The translations under genes and the position numbers were made by a program. Shown one piece after another: positions 43,146 to 51,956 of a DNA stretch of 64,000 nt. The stretch is from positions 3,416,001-3,480,000 of the forward strand of contig CP119310.1 in NCBI GenBank assembly GCA_029203185.1. Direction: 5' to 3'. The stretch's first letter is position 1; each line of letters opens with the position of its first letter. Source of the stretch: Candidatus Chryseobacterium colombiense. GTDB taxonomy: Bacteria > Bacteroidota > Bacteroidia > Flavobacteriales > Weeksellaceae. The notes under the pieces were generated by a model. That model was not told the origin of the DNA. It saw nothing but the letters and a program-made list of their open reading frames with translations, and made no database searches.

Positions 43146-44156
43146 ATGAAAAAAATATTGATAGGTTTTGCCATGAGTTTTGCGGTTTTTTCGTTTGCTC
43201 AGCAATATCCAAATAATGGATGGGGAGATGATGACGGGTATTATCAGAATGATGGATATTATAGTGATCAGGACGATCAGAATTATTTCCCTGATGATTA
43301 TTATTACAACTATCCCCAAGATTATTATCCTCAGGATTATTACCAAAGCAACTATAATGATTACAGGAACAGTATCGTGAATATCAACTGGAATGGCTTT
43401 TTTGTTCAGAACAGATTATCCCGTTGGCAAATTGATCAAGTGTTGAGACTGAATAATTTATATGTAAGTTTTTCTACTTGGAATAATTTTTACAGATATA
43501 ATCCTGACAGATGGTATTACGACAGATTCTATGCACTAGAAAGAATCTTAGGCCCTAGAGTTTTTGTTGTTTTCCAAAATGATTATTATAGAGGTTACAG
43601 CCCGGTTGTATATTTCCAAAATTACAGAAGAACGCATTATGCTTCAATCTGCAGACCAATGCCTCGATATAGAAATGTAAATATCAACATTTATAGAGTA
43701 GATAGATCTAATTTCAGAAGAATGGATAATCCAACGATTAACATAGTAAGAAGTCAAAGACCGAATAACGGATTCAGAGGCCCTGTAAGAGATGGAAATA
43801 ATGGAGGAGGATTCCGAAATCAGGCAGAAATCAGAAATAATAATCCGGGTTTCAGAAATGAAAATAATGGAATAAGAAATAACGGCGGTTTCCGAGGAAA
43901 TAATGATAATGGAGGTGTAAGAAGCAACGGCGGTTTCCGTGGAGATAGAGCTGACAATAACAATAATGGAAACGGAGGAGGTTTCAGAGGTGGTGAAGTG
44001 AGAAGAGAAAACGCTCCAAGAAGAGAAAATAATGGCGGAGGTTTTAGAAATGAAGGCGGTTTCAGAAAAAATGAAAATGCAGCACCGAGAGAACAAAACC
44101 GAGGTAATGAGAACAGAGGAAACGGAGGCTTCCGAAACGGATTTGCGAAAAATTAA
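43146..44156 (+). CDS. Secreted low-complexity protein with GGFR repeats
   Basis: The 336-residue product has a signal peptide ending in FSFAQ (residue 19). Residues 20-75 are rich in Tyr, Asp, Gln and Pro (YYPQDYYPQDYY). A folded middle (about 78-185) has FFVQNRLSRWQIDQVLRLNN. The last 130 residues are disordered, with many copies of (N/G)GGFR interleaved with Asn and Arg, resembling RGG-type proteins but exported. I know no function for it. It is followed by a terminator and then a Spy-like gene. The tail is strongly cationic, so binding to nucleic acid, polysaccharide or lipid A phosphates is possible. Confidence 0.75.
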   Translation: MKKILIGFAMSFAVFSFAQQYPNNGWGDDDGYYQNDGYYSDQDDQNYFPDDYYYNYPQDYYPQDYYQSNYNDYRNSIVNINWNGFFVQNRLSRWQIDQVLRLNNLYVSFSTWNNFYRYNPDRWYYDRFYALERILGPRVFVVFQNDYYRGYSPVVYFQNYRRTHYASICRPMPRYRNVNINIYRVDRSNFRRMDNPTINIVRSQRPNNGFRGPVRDGNNGGGFRNQAEIRNNNPGFRNENNGIRNNGGFRGNNDNGGVRSNGGFRGDRADNNNNGNGGGFRGGEVRRENAPRRENNGGGFRNEGGFRKNENAAPREQNRGNENRGNGGFRNGFAKN

Positions 44157-44185
44157 ATTTTCATATATTTATATTTAAGTGGTGT

Positions 44186-44217
44186 GAGGGCAGATTTTAG
44201 AATCTGCTCTTTTTTTA
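44186..44217 (+). terminator. Rho-independent terminator after the GGFR protein gene
   Basis: GGCAGATT-TTAG-AATCTGCT forms a stem of at least seven base pairs and is followed by a run of T. Confidence 0.8.
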
Positions 44218-44335
44218 TTTAATGAATTTATTATTTGGTAGTAAAATTTAACATTATTTATGTATTTTTTAATTTAACTTTAATTTTAACTAATAATCAA
44301 AAAGATATAAAATAAATAATTAAATATTTTTAAAG

Positions 44336-44803
44336 ATGAAAAAATTAGTTTTAGCAATAGCATTTATCGGAATGGGAAGTTTAGCCATGGCGCAACAAAC
44401 AGTTACTACTCCACAAAACAGAGAGGCCAAAAGAGCCGAATTTCAGCAGCAAAGAATCCAAAAAGAACAGGAGCATTTGGATCAAATGCAGAAAGATTTG
44501 AATCTTAACGCATCTCAGGTAGCTCAAATTAAAGCATTACATGAAAAAACTAAAGCTGAAATGAAAGCTGAATTTGATAAAAACAAAGAAGCAAGACAGG
44601 CTAAAATGGAGGAGATGAAAGCTAAAAGAGCACAAATGGATGCTGATATGAAAAAAATCTTAACTCCGGATCAGTACGATAAATGGCAAGCTGACAGAAA
44701 AGCTAAAATGGAGCAAAGAAGAATGGCAATGAAGGAAAGAGGAATGAAAGGTGGAAAAATGATGAAAAAGCCGATGACTACGGCAGCTCCCGAAGCAAAT
44801 TAA
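44336..44803 (+). CDS. Spy/CpxP-like periplasmic protein
   Basis: The 155-residue protein has a signal peptide cut after LAMAQ (residue 20) and is otherwise almost entirely helical and highly charged. The segment LNLNASQVAQIKALHEKTKA (about 56-75) and LTPDQYDKWQ (about 110-119) match the LTxxQ-type motif of Spy/CpxP-like chaperones. The C-terminus is Met/Lys-rich (RGMKGGKMMKKPM), which could bind metal. Spy proteins hold unfolded envelope proteins. It has its own terminator; the upstream neighbour is also a small secreted protein. Confidence 0.8.
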   Translation: MKKLVLAIAFIGMGSLAMAQQTVTTPQNREAKRAEFQQQRIQKEQEHLDQMQKDLNLNASQVAQIKALHEKTKAEMKAEFDKNKEARQAKMEEMKAKRAQMDADMKKILTPDQYDKWQADRKAKMEQRRMAMKERGMKGGKMMKKPMTTAAPEAN

Positions 44804-44833
44804 TAGTTTATAATTTTGATTTTTTAATGTTAG

Positions 44834-44860
44834 AAGGGCGGATGTATTTCCGTCCTTTTT
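44834..44860 (+). terminator. Rho-independent terminator of the Spy-like gene
   Basis: AAGGGCGGA (44834-44842) pairs with TCCGTCCTT (44849-44857; one wobble), followed by T. Confidence 0.75.
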
Positions 44861-44881
44861 CTATTAATTTTAATTAAAATT

Positions 44882-44912
44882 TTTGATTTCGGGCTTTTAT
44901 TCCCTAATTTTG
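44882..44912 (+). promoter_or_regulatory. Ferritin promoter
   Basis: TTTG (44882-44885) and TAATTTTG (44905-44912) are separated by 19 bases, a textbook Bacteroidota promoter. It overlaps an upstream in-frame ATG at 44883, which therefore cannot be the start codon. Confidence 0.8.
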
Positions 44913-44930
44913 AATATAAATTTATTACTT

Positions 44931-45440
44931 ATGGTTAGCGAGAAAATTGCAAAATTAATTAACGAACAAATAGCTCACGAACAATATGCTGCACAATATT
45001 ATCTTTCCATGTCTGCTTGGTTTTCAAGTAAGGATCTGGATGGGATTGCAAACTATTTCAGAGTTCAGAGCAAGGAAGAATTAATGCATGCAGATAAAAT
45101 GTTTGATTATTTAAATGATGTAGGCGGAGAGATTATTATCGGAGAAATTGCGAAGCCACCTCATGAATTTGAAAACGCTACAGATATTTTTGAAAAGGCA
45201 CTGGCTCATGAGAAGACGGTAACAAAAAGTATTTTTAATATTGTGAAAAATGCGAATGAAGAAGGGGATTTTGCAACAACTTCTTTCCTTCAGTGGTTCA
45301 TCAACGAACAGGTGGAAGAAGAAGCAAGTGCATCACAATTGGTGACCAAAATCAAAATGGTTTGCGATAATCCTTCAGCATTATATCTTTTTGATCAGGA
45401 ATTGGCGCAGAGAGTATTTACTCCGAACGCGACAGCTTAA
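44931..45440 (+). CDS. Ferritin
   Basis: The start is ATG 44931 (MVSEKIAKLINEQIAHEQYA), giving 169 residues; the longer frame from 44883 runs through the promoter. The protein oxidises and stores iron as a 24-subunit shell. The ferroxidase ligands are visible: Glu in EQYAAQYY (about 18-25), Glu and His in EELMHADKM (about 50-58), and Glu in EALAHEKTV (about 92-100) with EQVEEEAS (about 126-133). It is a bacterial non-haem ferritin of the FtnA type. A GC-rich hairpin follows. Confidence 0.94.
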   Translation: MVSEKIAKLINEQIAHEQYAAQYYLSMSAWFSSKDLDGIANYFRVQSKEELMHADKMFDYLNDVGGEIIIGEIAKPPHEFENATDIFEKALAHEKTVTKSIFNIVKNANEEGDFATTSFLQWFINEQVEEEASASQLVTKIKMVCDNPSALYLFDQELAQRVFTPNATA

Positions 45441-45459
45441 TTTAATTTTTAAAGGATAA

Positions 45460-45494
45460 AAGTTTCGGCGGCATCGAAGATGCCGCCGAAACTT
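45460..45494. terminator. Perfect 16-bp GC-rich hairpin between ferritin and AddA-like gene
   Basis: AAGTTTCGGCGGCATC (45460-45475) and GATGCCGCCGAAACTT (45479-45494) are exact complements around GAA. Short T-runs flank it on both strands. It is the strongest and most GC-rich stem among the terminators here, and lies between convergent genes. Confidence 0.75.
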
Positions 45495-45521
45495 ATTTTC
45501 ATATGCGATTAGATAGATTTT

Positions 45522-48500
45522 CTATAAATAAATCAATTGCGTCTTCAATACCTTTCTTCCCAGACTTTCCAGAATTCGTTTATAATTTTCAATCTGCTTC
45601 TCATTCTTTTCTGTTTCTTCTCCGGTTTTAAAATCGACAATAATGTAACCCTCTTCACTTTTGAGTATTCGGTCAGGACGGTACATTCTGCTTTCTCCGT
45701 TTTCAGAAATCATGATGTCCTTTTCATTGATGACTTCCCATTTTTCATCAAAAAATTTGGAATAGGTTCTGACAATTTGTTCTAAGGTATTTTGAATCTC
45801 GTCTTTTTCTTCATTTGTAATTTGACCTTCCAAAACATAGCTTTCCAGCACTTTGTAAATATCCTTTTCAGTATTGATTTTTGACAATAATTCATGCACA
45901 AAAAGTCCTATTCTAACCTTCTCATTTCTTACCTGGTAGTTTTTGGAGGGAGTAGCGATTTTGATTGATGTGCTTTTTTCGTTGATGTTTTTTAAGTTAG
46001 TAATATCCCGTGTCGCAACTTGCGAAGTTTTATCTTTTGTATGTTTCTTCAACATGTCGGATTGAACTTCATACAGGTCAAATTCATCGAGATTTTCGGG
46101 ATTTTTAGACTGCAAAAACTCTAGAAGTTCAAGGTTATTAGATGTTTTATTGGCTTTTTGAATGTAAAAAAATAGTTGTTCTACAGGTCGGGTCGTTGCA
46201 ACATACTGAAGGCATAACCTATCCACAAAATTTTTATAGGCATTTTGCTTATTGAATTTTTCAATTTCCTCGTCATAGATTTCGAGATTTTTACTGAACT
46301 GATTGATATTTACAGATTTCAGAGCGGAGTTGTCACTTGTTTCAAACCAGTTGGAAAATTCGGCATCGCGGTTTTTATTCATCATCGGAATAAAAACAAT
46401 AGGGAACTCCAATCCTTTTGCTTTATGAATGGTCATAATCTGGATGGCATCAATATTTTCCGAAGCCTGAATAGTGTAAGATGATGCTTCTTCATCCCAA
46501 TATTTCAAAAACTCTTTTGTACTGGCTCCTGCATTCTGGGTGAAGTTAAAAAGCATTTCCAAAAAGTTCAACAGGAAGTCAGTCTCCTTATTTTCAACAG
46601 AGAATTCATTGATGTAATACTCTACGAAATTGTATAAATTAAATCTTGGGAAATTATCCTGTCTTAACAGTAAGGAATATTTCTGCTGAATAAACTGTAA
46701 AATTTCTTCATGAAGCTCAATCTCCAGAATTTCCTTCATTTCCAACGTGAAATCGGCCATATGAATTCTTCCCAATTTATTCAGATAATACATCATCATA
46801 ATTAAATTAGGCTTGTTCTTCGGATTGTTTTCCCATTTCAGAAATTCGATTACAGCTTTCAGAGTATTGGATAACTCTAGGGTAAGTCCTTTATCGGAAA
46901 TCGTTTTAATATTGGTTTCCTCGCCTTTATAGTTAACCTTTAGATTTCCTAATTTTTGAGAATAACTGAAAATATCGAAATTTCCTCGGCAGAGAATTGT
47001 GATGTCGGAAAATTTAAACCCATTATTCAGACTTTCCTGGATATCCTTCTGCATTCTTTCAGAAGTATCACTGTAGAAATCTTCATTGGTAAGGTTTTCT
47101 ATTAAATTAACTTTTACGCGGCCGTCAATTCCTGATTTTGGATTTTGTTTTCCATCTATACCAAAAATATTTTTATGTTCCTCATTCAGTTCCCTGGAAT
47201 GAAATTCATAGAGTTCATTATTGAACTGCACGATATTTTTTGCACTTCTCCAGTTGTCTTTTAATACTAAAAGTTCAGCTTCTTTAGGAGAAAACTCTTT
47301 TTTGTTGATAATATCCAGCATCAGTTTACTTTCCCCACCACGAAAACGATAAATAGACTGTTTAGGATCACCAACTAAAGTAAACGAAGTGTTTTCCGTA
47401 GAAATTGAATGATCTCTTAATGGAATAAAGTTCTGCCACTGTAACTCGGATGTATCCTGAAACTCATCAAAAAAATAATGCTGGAATTGTGAACCTACTT
47501 TTTCATAGATAAAGGCAGAAGGCTCATTTCTGAGATTTTCATTAATGAGAATGTTGAATTTTGATAGTAAAACCAGATCATTTTCCTCCTCAATTTTTTT
47601 CAATTCATCCTGAATATCCTTGTTTACTTTTAAAGGAAGTAATGCGGATAAGATTTTCTCCTTTTTCTGGGTTTCAATATAAAGAAGGATCAACTTCATC
47701 CTGTTTTCAAGCAACTGTTCCAGAATTTCCAGAATTTCGGCTTCCTTATGTTTTGATTTTGCCGAAGCCCCTTTTTTGTAATTGTTGACTACGGATTCTT
47801 CTGCAGTTGTGGGGAACGGAAAACCTGTTCTTTTCTGATTATAAAAACCTAAAACTTTAGTGAAAAATCCTCCGATTCCGTTTTTTCCCTGTGCGAAATC
47901 TTCGATGTCAATATTTCTAGATTTGAATAGGTCTATGGATTGGGTAGCCAATTCAGAGGCCTGCTTTTTATTTAAGATAATTTCTTTTCGAAGCGTGTTC
48001 TTAATGTTTTCATAATTTGTATTGTCAAATTCTTTGTTGTTTTTAAGATGTTCATAATGAATATCTTTTACAAACTCTTTCGCCGAATCATAAAGGTTTT
48101 TATTCAGATTGATTCTTTCATTATTTTCCAGACTGTAATCTACATAATCCATAAAAGAATTAGAGATGGCGTCATTTTCCCCGATCTGATCCAGCATTTT
48201 ATCGACAGCTTCTATCAAAAAAGGTTCGGCTTCAATTTCCAGGTTGAAATTTTTTGCCAGTCCCAACTCATAGGAAAAGCTTCTTACCAAACGGGAATTA
48301 AAACGGTCGATGGTTCCGATATTTAAGGTGGAGTAATTGTGAAGAATATAATCCAGTAATTTTTTTGCTCTGAGGTGCAATTCATCAATGGTAATTTTCA
48401 ACCCTTCCTCTTCAAATGCTTTCTGAATGTTTTTTAGATCTCCGTTTTCAGCAAAATTATCTGCAGAGAAATTTCCCAGCCAGGACAAAATTCTTTCTTT

Positions 48501-48662
48501 CATTTCATTGGCTGCTTTGTTGGTAAACGTCAAAGCCAAAATATTCCTGATCGACTGCTGCTGATTAGGATATCGAAGACAGATCATCAGAAGCCGCTGA
48601 ACAAGTGCGTATGTTTTCCCGGAACCTGCTGAAGCGTTGATTACTGTATAAGAATTTTGCAT
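45522..48662 (-). CDS. AddA-type UvrD helicase-nuclease
   Basis: The 1046-residue protein joins a UvrD/Rep helicase and a C-terminal PD-(D/E)XK nuclease, as in AddA (double-strand break end processing). Walker A is ASAGSGKT (10-17), followed by NILALTFTNKAANEMKERIL (about 40-59). DEFQDTSELQW is motif II, and VGDPKQSIYRFRGGESKLML is motif III. IQIMTIHKAKGLEFPIVFIP is motif V. The nuclease has Asp997 (PDR) and DFKTG (1010-1014). The AddB partner is not in the window. The gene stands alone. Confidence 0.9.
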   Translation of the reverse strand: MQNSYTVINASAGSGKTYALVQRLLMICLRYPNQQQSIRNILALTFTNKAANEMKERILSWLGNFSADNFAENGDLKNIQKAFEEEGLKITIDELHLRAKKLLDYILHNYSTLNIGTIDRFNSRLVRSFSYELGLAKNFNLEIEAEPFLIEAVDKMLDQIGENDAISNSFMDYVDYSLENNERINLNKNLYDSAKEFVKDIHYEHLKNNKEFDNTNYENIKNTLRKEIILNKKQASELATQSIDLFKSRNIDIEDFAQGKNGIGGFFTKVLGFYNQKRTGFPFPTTAEESVVNNYKKGASAKSKHKEAEILEILEQLLENRMKLILLYIETQKKEKILSALLPLKVNKDIQDELKKIEEENDLVLLSKFNILINENLRNEPSAFIYEKVGSQFQHYFFDEFQDTSELQWQNFIPLRDHSISTENTSFTLVGDPKQSIYRFRGGESKLMLDIINKKEFSPKEAELLVLKDNWRSAKNIVQFNNELYEFHSRELNEEHKNIFGIDGKQNPKSGIDGRVKVNLIENLTNEDFYSDTSERMQKDIQESLNNGFKFSDITILCRGNFDIFSYSQKLGNLKVNYKGEETNIKTISDKGLTLELSNTLKAVIEFLKWENNPKNKPNLIMMMYYLNKLGRIHMADFTLEMKEILEIELHEEILQFIQQKYSLLLRQDNFPRFNLYNFVEYYINEFSVENKETDFLLNFLEMLFNFTQNAGASTKEFLKYWDEEASSYTIQASENIDAIQIMTIHKAKGLEFPIVFIPMMNKNRDAEFSNWFETSDNSALKSVNINQFSKNLEIYDEEIEKFNKQNAYKNFVDRLCLQYVATTRPVEQLFFYIQKANKTSNNLELLEFLQSKNPENLDEFDLYEVQSDMLKKHTKDKTSQVATRDITNLKNINEKSTSIKIATPSKNYQVRNEKVRIGLFVHELLSKINTEKDIYKVLESYVLEGQITNEEKDEIQNTLEQIVRTYSKFFDEKWEVINEKDIMISENGESRMYRPDRILKSEEGYIIVDFKTGEETEKNEKQIENYKRILESLGRKVLKTQLIYL

Positions 48663-48819
48663 ATCTTGAGTAGAATTGAATCTGCAATTTAGTTAAATAT
48701 GGCTTAAATTTTAACAATTTTCCAGGGCTATTTTAACAGTTTCGAATTTAAAAACTCTAAAATAACTGCTAAAACAAGTTAACTGAGGTTAAACTTCTGG
48801 TTTGCATTAAAATTAACTT

Positions 48820-48827
48820 TAGCTTTG
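48820..48827 (+). promoter_or_regulatory. -7 box of the CarboxypepD_reg gene pair
   Basis: TAGCTTTG matches TAnnTTTG; TTTG at 48801-48804 lies 15 bases upstream, closer than usual. The box overlaps a TTG at 48825, which rules that codon out as the start and favours GTG 48846. Confidence 0.5.
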
Positions 48828-48845
48828 CTTTATAAAAAACTGTCC

Positions 48846-49592
48846 GTGAAAATAAAGCTACTTTTTACTTTTTTCGTCTTATTTTTTCTCAATATGAATG
48901 CCCAGAACTATATTTTCGGTAAGATAAGTACTGAGGATGGGGTAGAATTAACAGATGCAACCGTAATCAATATAAGAACCAATGAACGCGTAGTTTCTAA
49001 TAGCGATGGTCACTTTATGATTTCCGGAAGACTTGGTGATGAACTCCGTTTTGTAAAGGCGGGTTACGAAAGGGCGAATAAGAAAATTGATGAAAATAAT
49101 ATAAGTTCTTCCTTACAGGTTACTTTGATAAAAGCACCAACATTAATTGATGAAGTGGAAATCAAAAAGGGGATAACCGGAGATCTTGCCATTGATTCTA
49201 AAAATTTAAATCAACAAAAGAAAATTCAAAAGCTGAAAGGAGAGCTAGGTCTTTATCTTTCTCAGAAATCTGATCCTAGAGTTTTGGCTGCAAGACCCGG
49301 GCAATTTGTTCAGCCAAAAGGTGAGGGTTTCTCTATTGGGAAAGTTAAAAATAGATGGGATGATGTAGATTTGATGAAGTATCTGATTTCCGCATTGGGA
49401 GAACAATATTTTCTAGATTTAAAAATTGAAAAACCTTATTTTCAACACTTTATATATTATGTTTTTGCGGGAGGTTTTGAAAGGAAAAACATTTTAAAAT
49501 ATGGCTATTGCAGTGATGCGGATCTTATGAGATTTCAACGTGCTGTATTCACAAGAATATCTTCATATCGTGCTCCCCAAACCCAAAAGTAA
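48846..49592 (+). CDS. CarboxypepD_reg-like secreted protein, copy 1
   Basis: I take GTG 48846 as the start (MKIKLLFTFFVLFFLNMNAQ), giving 248 residues with a signal peptide ending in NMNAQ. Residues about 21-95 form a carboxypeptidase-regulatory-like beta-sandwich (GKISTEDGVELTDATVINIR; GDELRFVKAGYERA). The C-terminal half is helical, with KLKGELGLYLSQ and an aromatic end. It is paralogous to the next gene, which shares GDE(L/I)RFV and ITGD...DSK.LN...KK...LK. The two genes touch, since the next ATG follows this stop directly. Function unknown. Confidence 0.78.
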   Translation: MKIKLLFTFFVLFFLNMNAQNYIFGKISTEDGVELTDATVINIRTNERVVSNSDGHFMISGRLGDELRFVKAGYERANKKIDENNISSSLQVTLIKAPTLIDEVEIKKGITGDLAIDSKNLNQQKKIQKLKGELGLYLSQKSDPRVLAARPGQFVQPKGEGFSIGKVKNRWDDVDLMKYLISALGEQYFLDLKIEKPYFQHFIYYVFAGGFERKNILKYGYCSDADLMRFQRAVFTRISSYRAPQTQK

Positions 49593-50390
49593 ATGATGAG
49601 AGCTTGTTTAAGTGTACTATTTTGCCTTATCGAAACGTTTATTTTTGCCCAACAAAAAGTTTCAGGACTTATTTCGGATGAACAGAATATACCTTTGGGT
49701 AAGGTGTTAGTTATTAATATGTCGAGCAGTGGAAGTGTATACAGTGACATTTCCGGAAGATTTACCATTGAAGCCAGTTTGAGTGATGAGATCAGATTCG
49801 TGAGAGAAGGGTTCTATCGCTCACGGATTCATGTTTCTGAAGAAAATTTTAAAACGCCCATCAATATCCTTCTTAAGCGTTCGGAGATATTGATCCCCGA
49901 AGTTAAAATTGAATATCAACTGACAGGAGATATTAGGAAAGACAGTAAATATCTGAATGACTCTAAAAAAGTTGCTTCCTTAAAATCCTCAATGGAAAGC
50001 TATATGAAATCTCCAATGACTGAGGTGGTGGCAAAAAATACAATTCCCAAAAGTTTCGAAGGACATGATTTCAATGCGGGGCAGGTAAATGTTTTAGGAA
50101 TAATTGCCGGAGCAATAGGGCTGGCAAAAAAAGCAACCAAACCCAAAATTACAAAGCCTGATTTCTATGAAACGCAAAATTTTCTCCAAAGAATTAAAAA
50201 AGAAGTTGACTTAAGCTTTCTGGAAAAATATGGAATGGATGAAGAGCAGATCGATAAATTTCTCGTGTATGCGGAAAAGATAAAAATGCTTTCGAAAAGA
50301 TATCGGAAAGATTTTAAACAGGGCGCTATCTCTTATGAATTACGGGCTGTCTTTGCAGAATATCAGAAAATAAATAAGTTAAGTAATTAA
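49593..50390 (+). CDS. CarboxypepD_reg-like secreted protein, copy 2
   Basis: The 265-residue protein has a signal peptide ending in IFAQ (residue 20) and a CarboxypepD_reg-like domain (about 21-100; SDEIRFVREGFYRSR). A helical C-terminal part follows, with LTGDIRKDSKYLNDSKKVASL (in two segments, about 110-130) and KKEVDLSFLEKYGMDEEQ. It begins at the base after the stop of copy 1; the start may be ATG 49593 or 49596. The pair looks like an old tandem duplication in which the C-terminal halves diverged. Function unknown; an envelope structural or TonB-linked role is a guess. Confidence 0.78.
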   Translation: MMRACLSVLFCLIETFIFAQQKVSGLISDEQNIPLGKVLVINMSSSGSVYSDISGRFTIEASLSDEIRFVREGFYRSRIHVSEENFKTPINILLKRSEILIPEVKIEYQLTGDIRKDSKYLNDSKKVASLKSSMESYMKSPMTEVVAKNTIPKSFEGHDFNAGQVNVLGIIAGAIGLAKKATKPKITKPDFYETQNFLQRIKKEVDLSFLEKYGMDEEQIDKFLVYAEKIKMLSKRYRKDFKQGAISYELRAVFAEYQKINKLSN

Positions 50391-50452
50391 TCAGCTTTAC
50401 ATTGCATTTCGGAATAATAATTGATGGTTGAGTATCAAATCACAGATATAAA

Positions 50453-51187
50453 ATGAATAAAACAATTATTGCTATCGCAGTTGCTGCATTGGGTTTTGTT
50501 ATCGGTTTAGGGCTTTTAGGAAATGCTATCAAAAACCGTAATAAATCTGAAAATACCATTTCTGTAACCGGTTTGGGAACCAAACAATTTACCTCGGATC
50601 TTATTACCTGGTCGGGAAGTTTTTCGAAAAATAATTTTGATCTCAAATCGGCTTATGACGAATTGGCTTTAGATCGAAAAGCGATTAATGATTATCTTTT
50701 GTCAAAAGGAGTAAAACAAAACGAAATTGTTTTTTCTTCGGTTGATATTCAGAAGCAGTTTAAAAATCTTACGGATTCAAACGGAAATACTATTCAGAAT
50801 GAATTTTCAGGATATAATTTAACGCAAACGGTTTCTATTGAAAGTAAGGAAGTTGCTAAAATTGAAAATCTTTCGAGAAATATTACGGAAATCATTAATC
50901 GCGGTATAGAATTTACTTCTTCTTCACCATCTTATTTTTACACCAAGCTTTCTACCGTAAAACAGGAAATGATTGCTTCTGCAACAAAAGATGCTAAAGA
51001 ACGCGCGGAAAAAATTGCTGAAAACTCTGGAAGCAGTTTGGGAAATCTCAAAAAAGCGACAATGGGAGTGATACAGATTACGGCACCAAATTCAAATGAA
51101 GATTATTCTTATGGTGGAACTTTTAATACTTCTTCCAAAGAAAAAGAAGCAAGCATTACCATAAAATTAGAATATCAAGTAAATTAA
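50453..51187 (+). CDS. SIMPL domain protein
   Basis: The 244-residue protein has one N-terminal hydrophobic span (about 4-25) and a periplasmic SIMPL domain: SVTGLGTKQFTSDLITWSGS (about 37-56), then a long strand-helix body and the family's C-terminal DAKERAEKIAENSGSSLGNL (about 180-199) and YEYGG-like end. SIMPL proteins (YggE-like) are oxidative-stress or envelope proteins of unsure chemistry. It follows the CarboxypepD_reg pair by 62 bases, without an obvious promoter. Confidence 0.85.
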   Translation: MNKTIIAIAVAALGFVIGLGLLGNAIKNRNKSENTISVTGLGTKQFTSDLITWSGSFSKNNFDLKSAYDELALDRKAINDYLLSKGVKQNEIVFSSVDIQKQFKNLTDSNGNTIQNEFSGYNLTQTVSIESKEVAKIENLSRNITEIINRGIEFTSSSPSYFYTKLSTVKQEMIASATKDAKERAEKIAENSGSSLGNLKKATMGVIQITAPNSNEDYSYGGTFNTSSKEKEASITIKLEYQVN

Positions 51188-51188
51188 A

Positions 51189-51214
51189 AAAACCGGAAGT
51201 CATCTTCCGGTTTT
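51189..51214. terminator. Bidirectional rho-independent terminator
   Basis: AAAACCGGAAG (51189-51199) pairs with CTTCCGGTTTT (51204-51214) around TCAT. It serves the convergent SIMPL and GNAT genes. Confidence 0.88.
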
Positions 51215-51218
51215 ATGT

Positions 51219-51731
51219 TTAATGATAAACAATATCGTAAATTTCCTCTTTAATTTCTTTTACATTCTCGGGAGAATAATTAGCGAGTAGCCAAAGCTTG
51301 AGAGGATTTTTTCCATCGCCATAACTTGGTTGCACATACATTTCATCAATTAATCTGAAATTGTTTCTTTGATAAAAAGCATAACGTCTTTTGGCATCGT
51401 CCCCTAAATGTTCAGGTTCTATTTCTAAGACAATTCTGGGATAATTATCAAATAAATAACCGGTAATATAAGAGCCTAATTTCTGGCTTCTGAATTCTTC
51501 GAATACCTCAAAATGTTCTACGAAAACAAAATGACTAAGCTCCCAGATAATCAGATAACCAATATTCTTTGCTTTGTGCATTACAGAAATCACCTTTACA
51601 TTGGGATGACTAAAAAGCTGGGTAAAAGGAATCCAATCCCTTCTTTCATCTTCCGGAAATGTTGTTGAATAAGACTTATAAATTTCCTGAACCCGATAGT
51701 CTTCAGGAGAAGTAATTTGAAGAAATTCCAT
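51219..51731 (-). CDS. GNAT-family acetyltransferase
   Basis: The 170-residue protein has the GNAT core: VEHFEVFEEFRSQKLGSYI (about 73-91) with the R/Q-x-x-G-x-x loop for acetyl-CoA, followed by RYAFYQRNNFRLIDEMYVQP (about 117-136) near the C-terminus. The substrate is unknown. It is three bases downstream of the PspC gene and so belongs to a three-gene unit (DUF2851, PspC, GNAT) that ends at the terminator at 51189. Confidence 0.82.
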   Translation of the reverse strand: MEFLQITSPEDYRVQEIYKSYSTTFPEDERRDWIPFTQLFSHPNVKVISVMHKAKNIGYLIIWELSHFVFVEHFEVFEEFRSQKLGSYITGYLFDNYPRIVLEIEPEHLGDDAKRRYAFYQRNNFRLIDEMYVQPSYGDGKNPLKLWLLANYSPENVKEIKEEIYDIVYH

Positions 51732-51733
51732 AG

Positions 51734-51955
51734 TTACAAATCAAAAACATTAGGTCTTCTGGTAATAAAAATATCTTTTACCCAAAGAGTAAATGCTAAA
51801 CCTAAATAAATTAAAAAGAAAAAACCGGCCGTTGCAAAAGTGGAATAAATAAAAAATACTCTCAATTTTGAAACTGGAATTCCCAGTTTGGCCCCTGTTC
51901 TTGTGAGGACTCCAAACCACTCTCTTTCCATTTTATGTCGGATGTTGTCAAACAT
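51734..51955 (-). CDS. PspC-domain small membrane protein
   Basis: The 73-residue protein is a single PspC domain: a short amphipathic start (REWFGVLTRTGAKLGIPVSK) followed by one hydrophobic span (about 32-57) and a basic tail. In Bacteroidota stand-alone PspC proteins are common, and their role in membrane stress is inferred from the proteobacterial Psp system. It is tightly packed between DUF2851 (one base) and GNAT (two bases). Confidence 0.85.
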   Translation of the reverse strand: MFDNIRHKMEREWFGVLTRTGAKLGIPVSKLRVFFIYSTFATAGFFFLIYLGLAFTLWVKDIFITRRPNVFDL

Positions 51956-51956
51956 T

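Noticed and set aside
43644..44096. 150-codon minus-strand frame rich in Ser and Ile
   Set aside because: It is the antisense of the GGFR-repeat gene; the composition is explained by the AGA/GGA/AAT codons of that gene.
44883..44930. Sixteen-codon N-terminal extension of ferritin
   Set aside because: A TTTG-N19-TAATTTTG promoter lies in this stretch, so it is not transcribed as coding sequence; the protein from 44931 begins as ferritins do.
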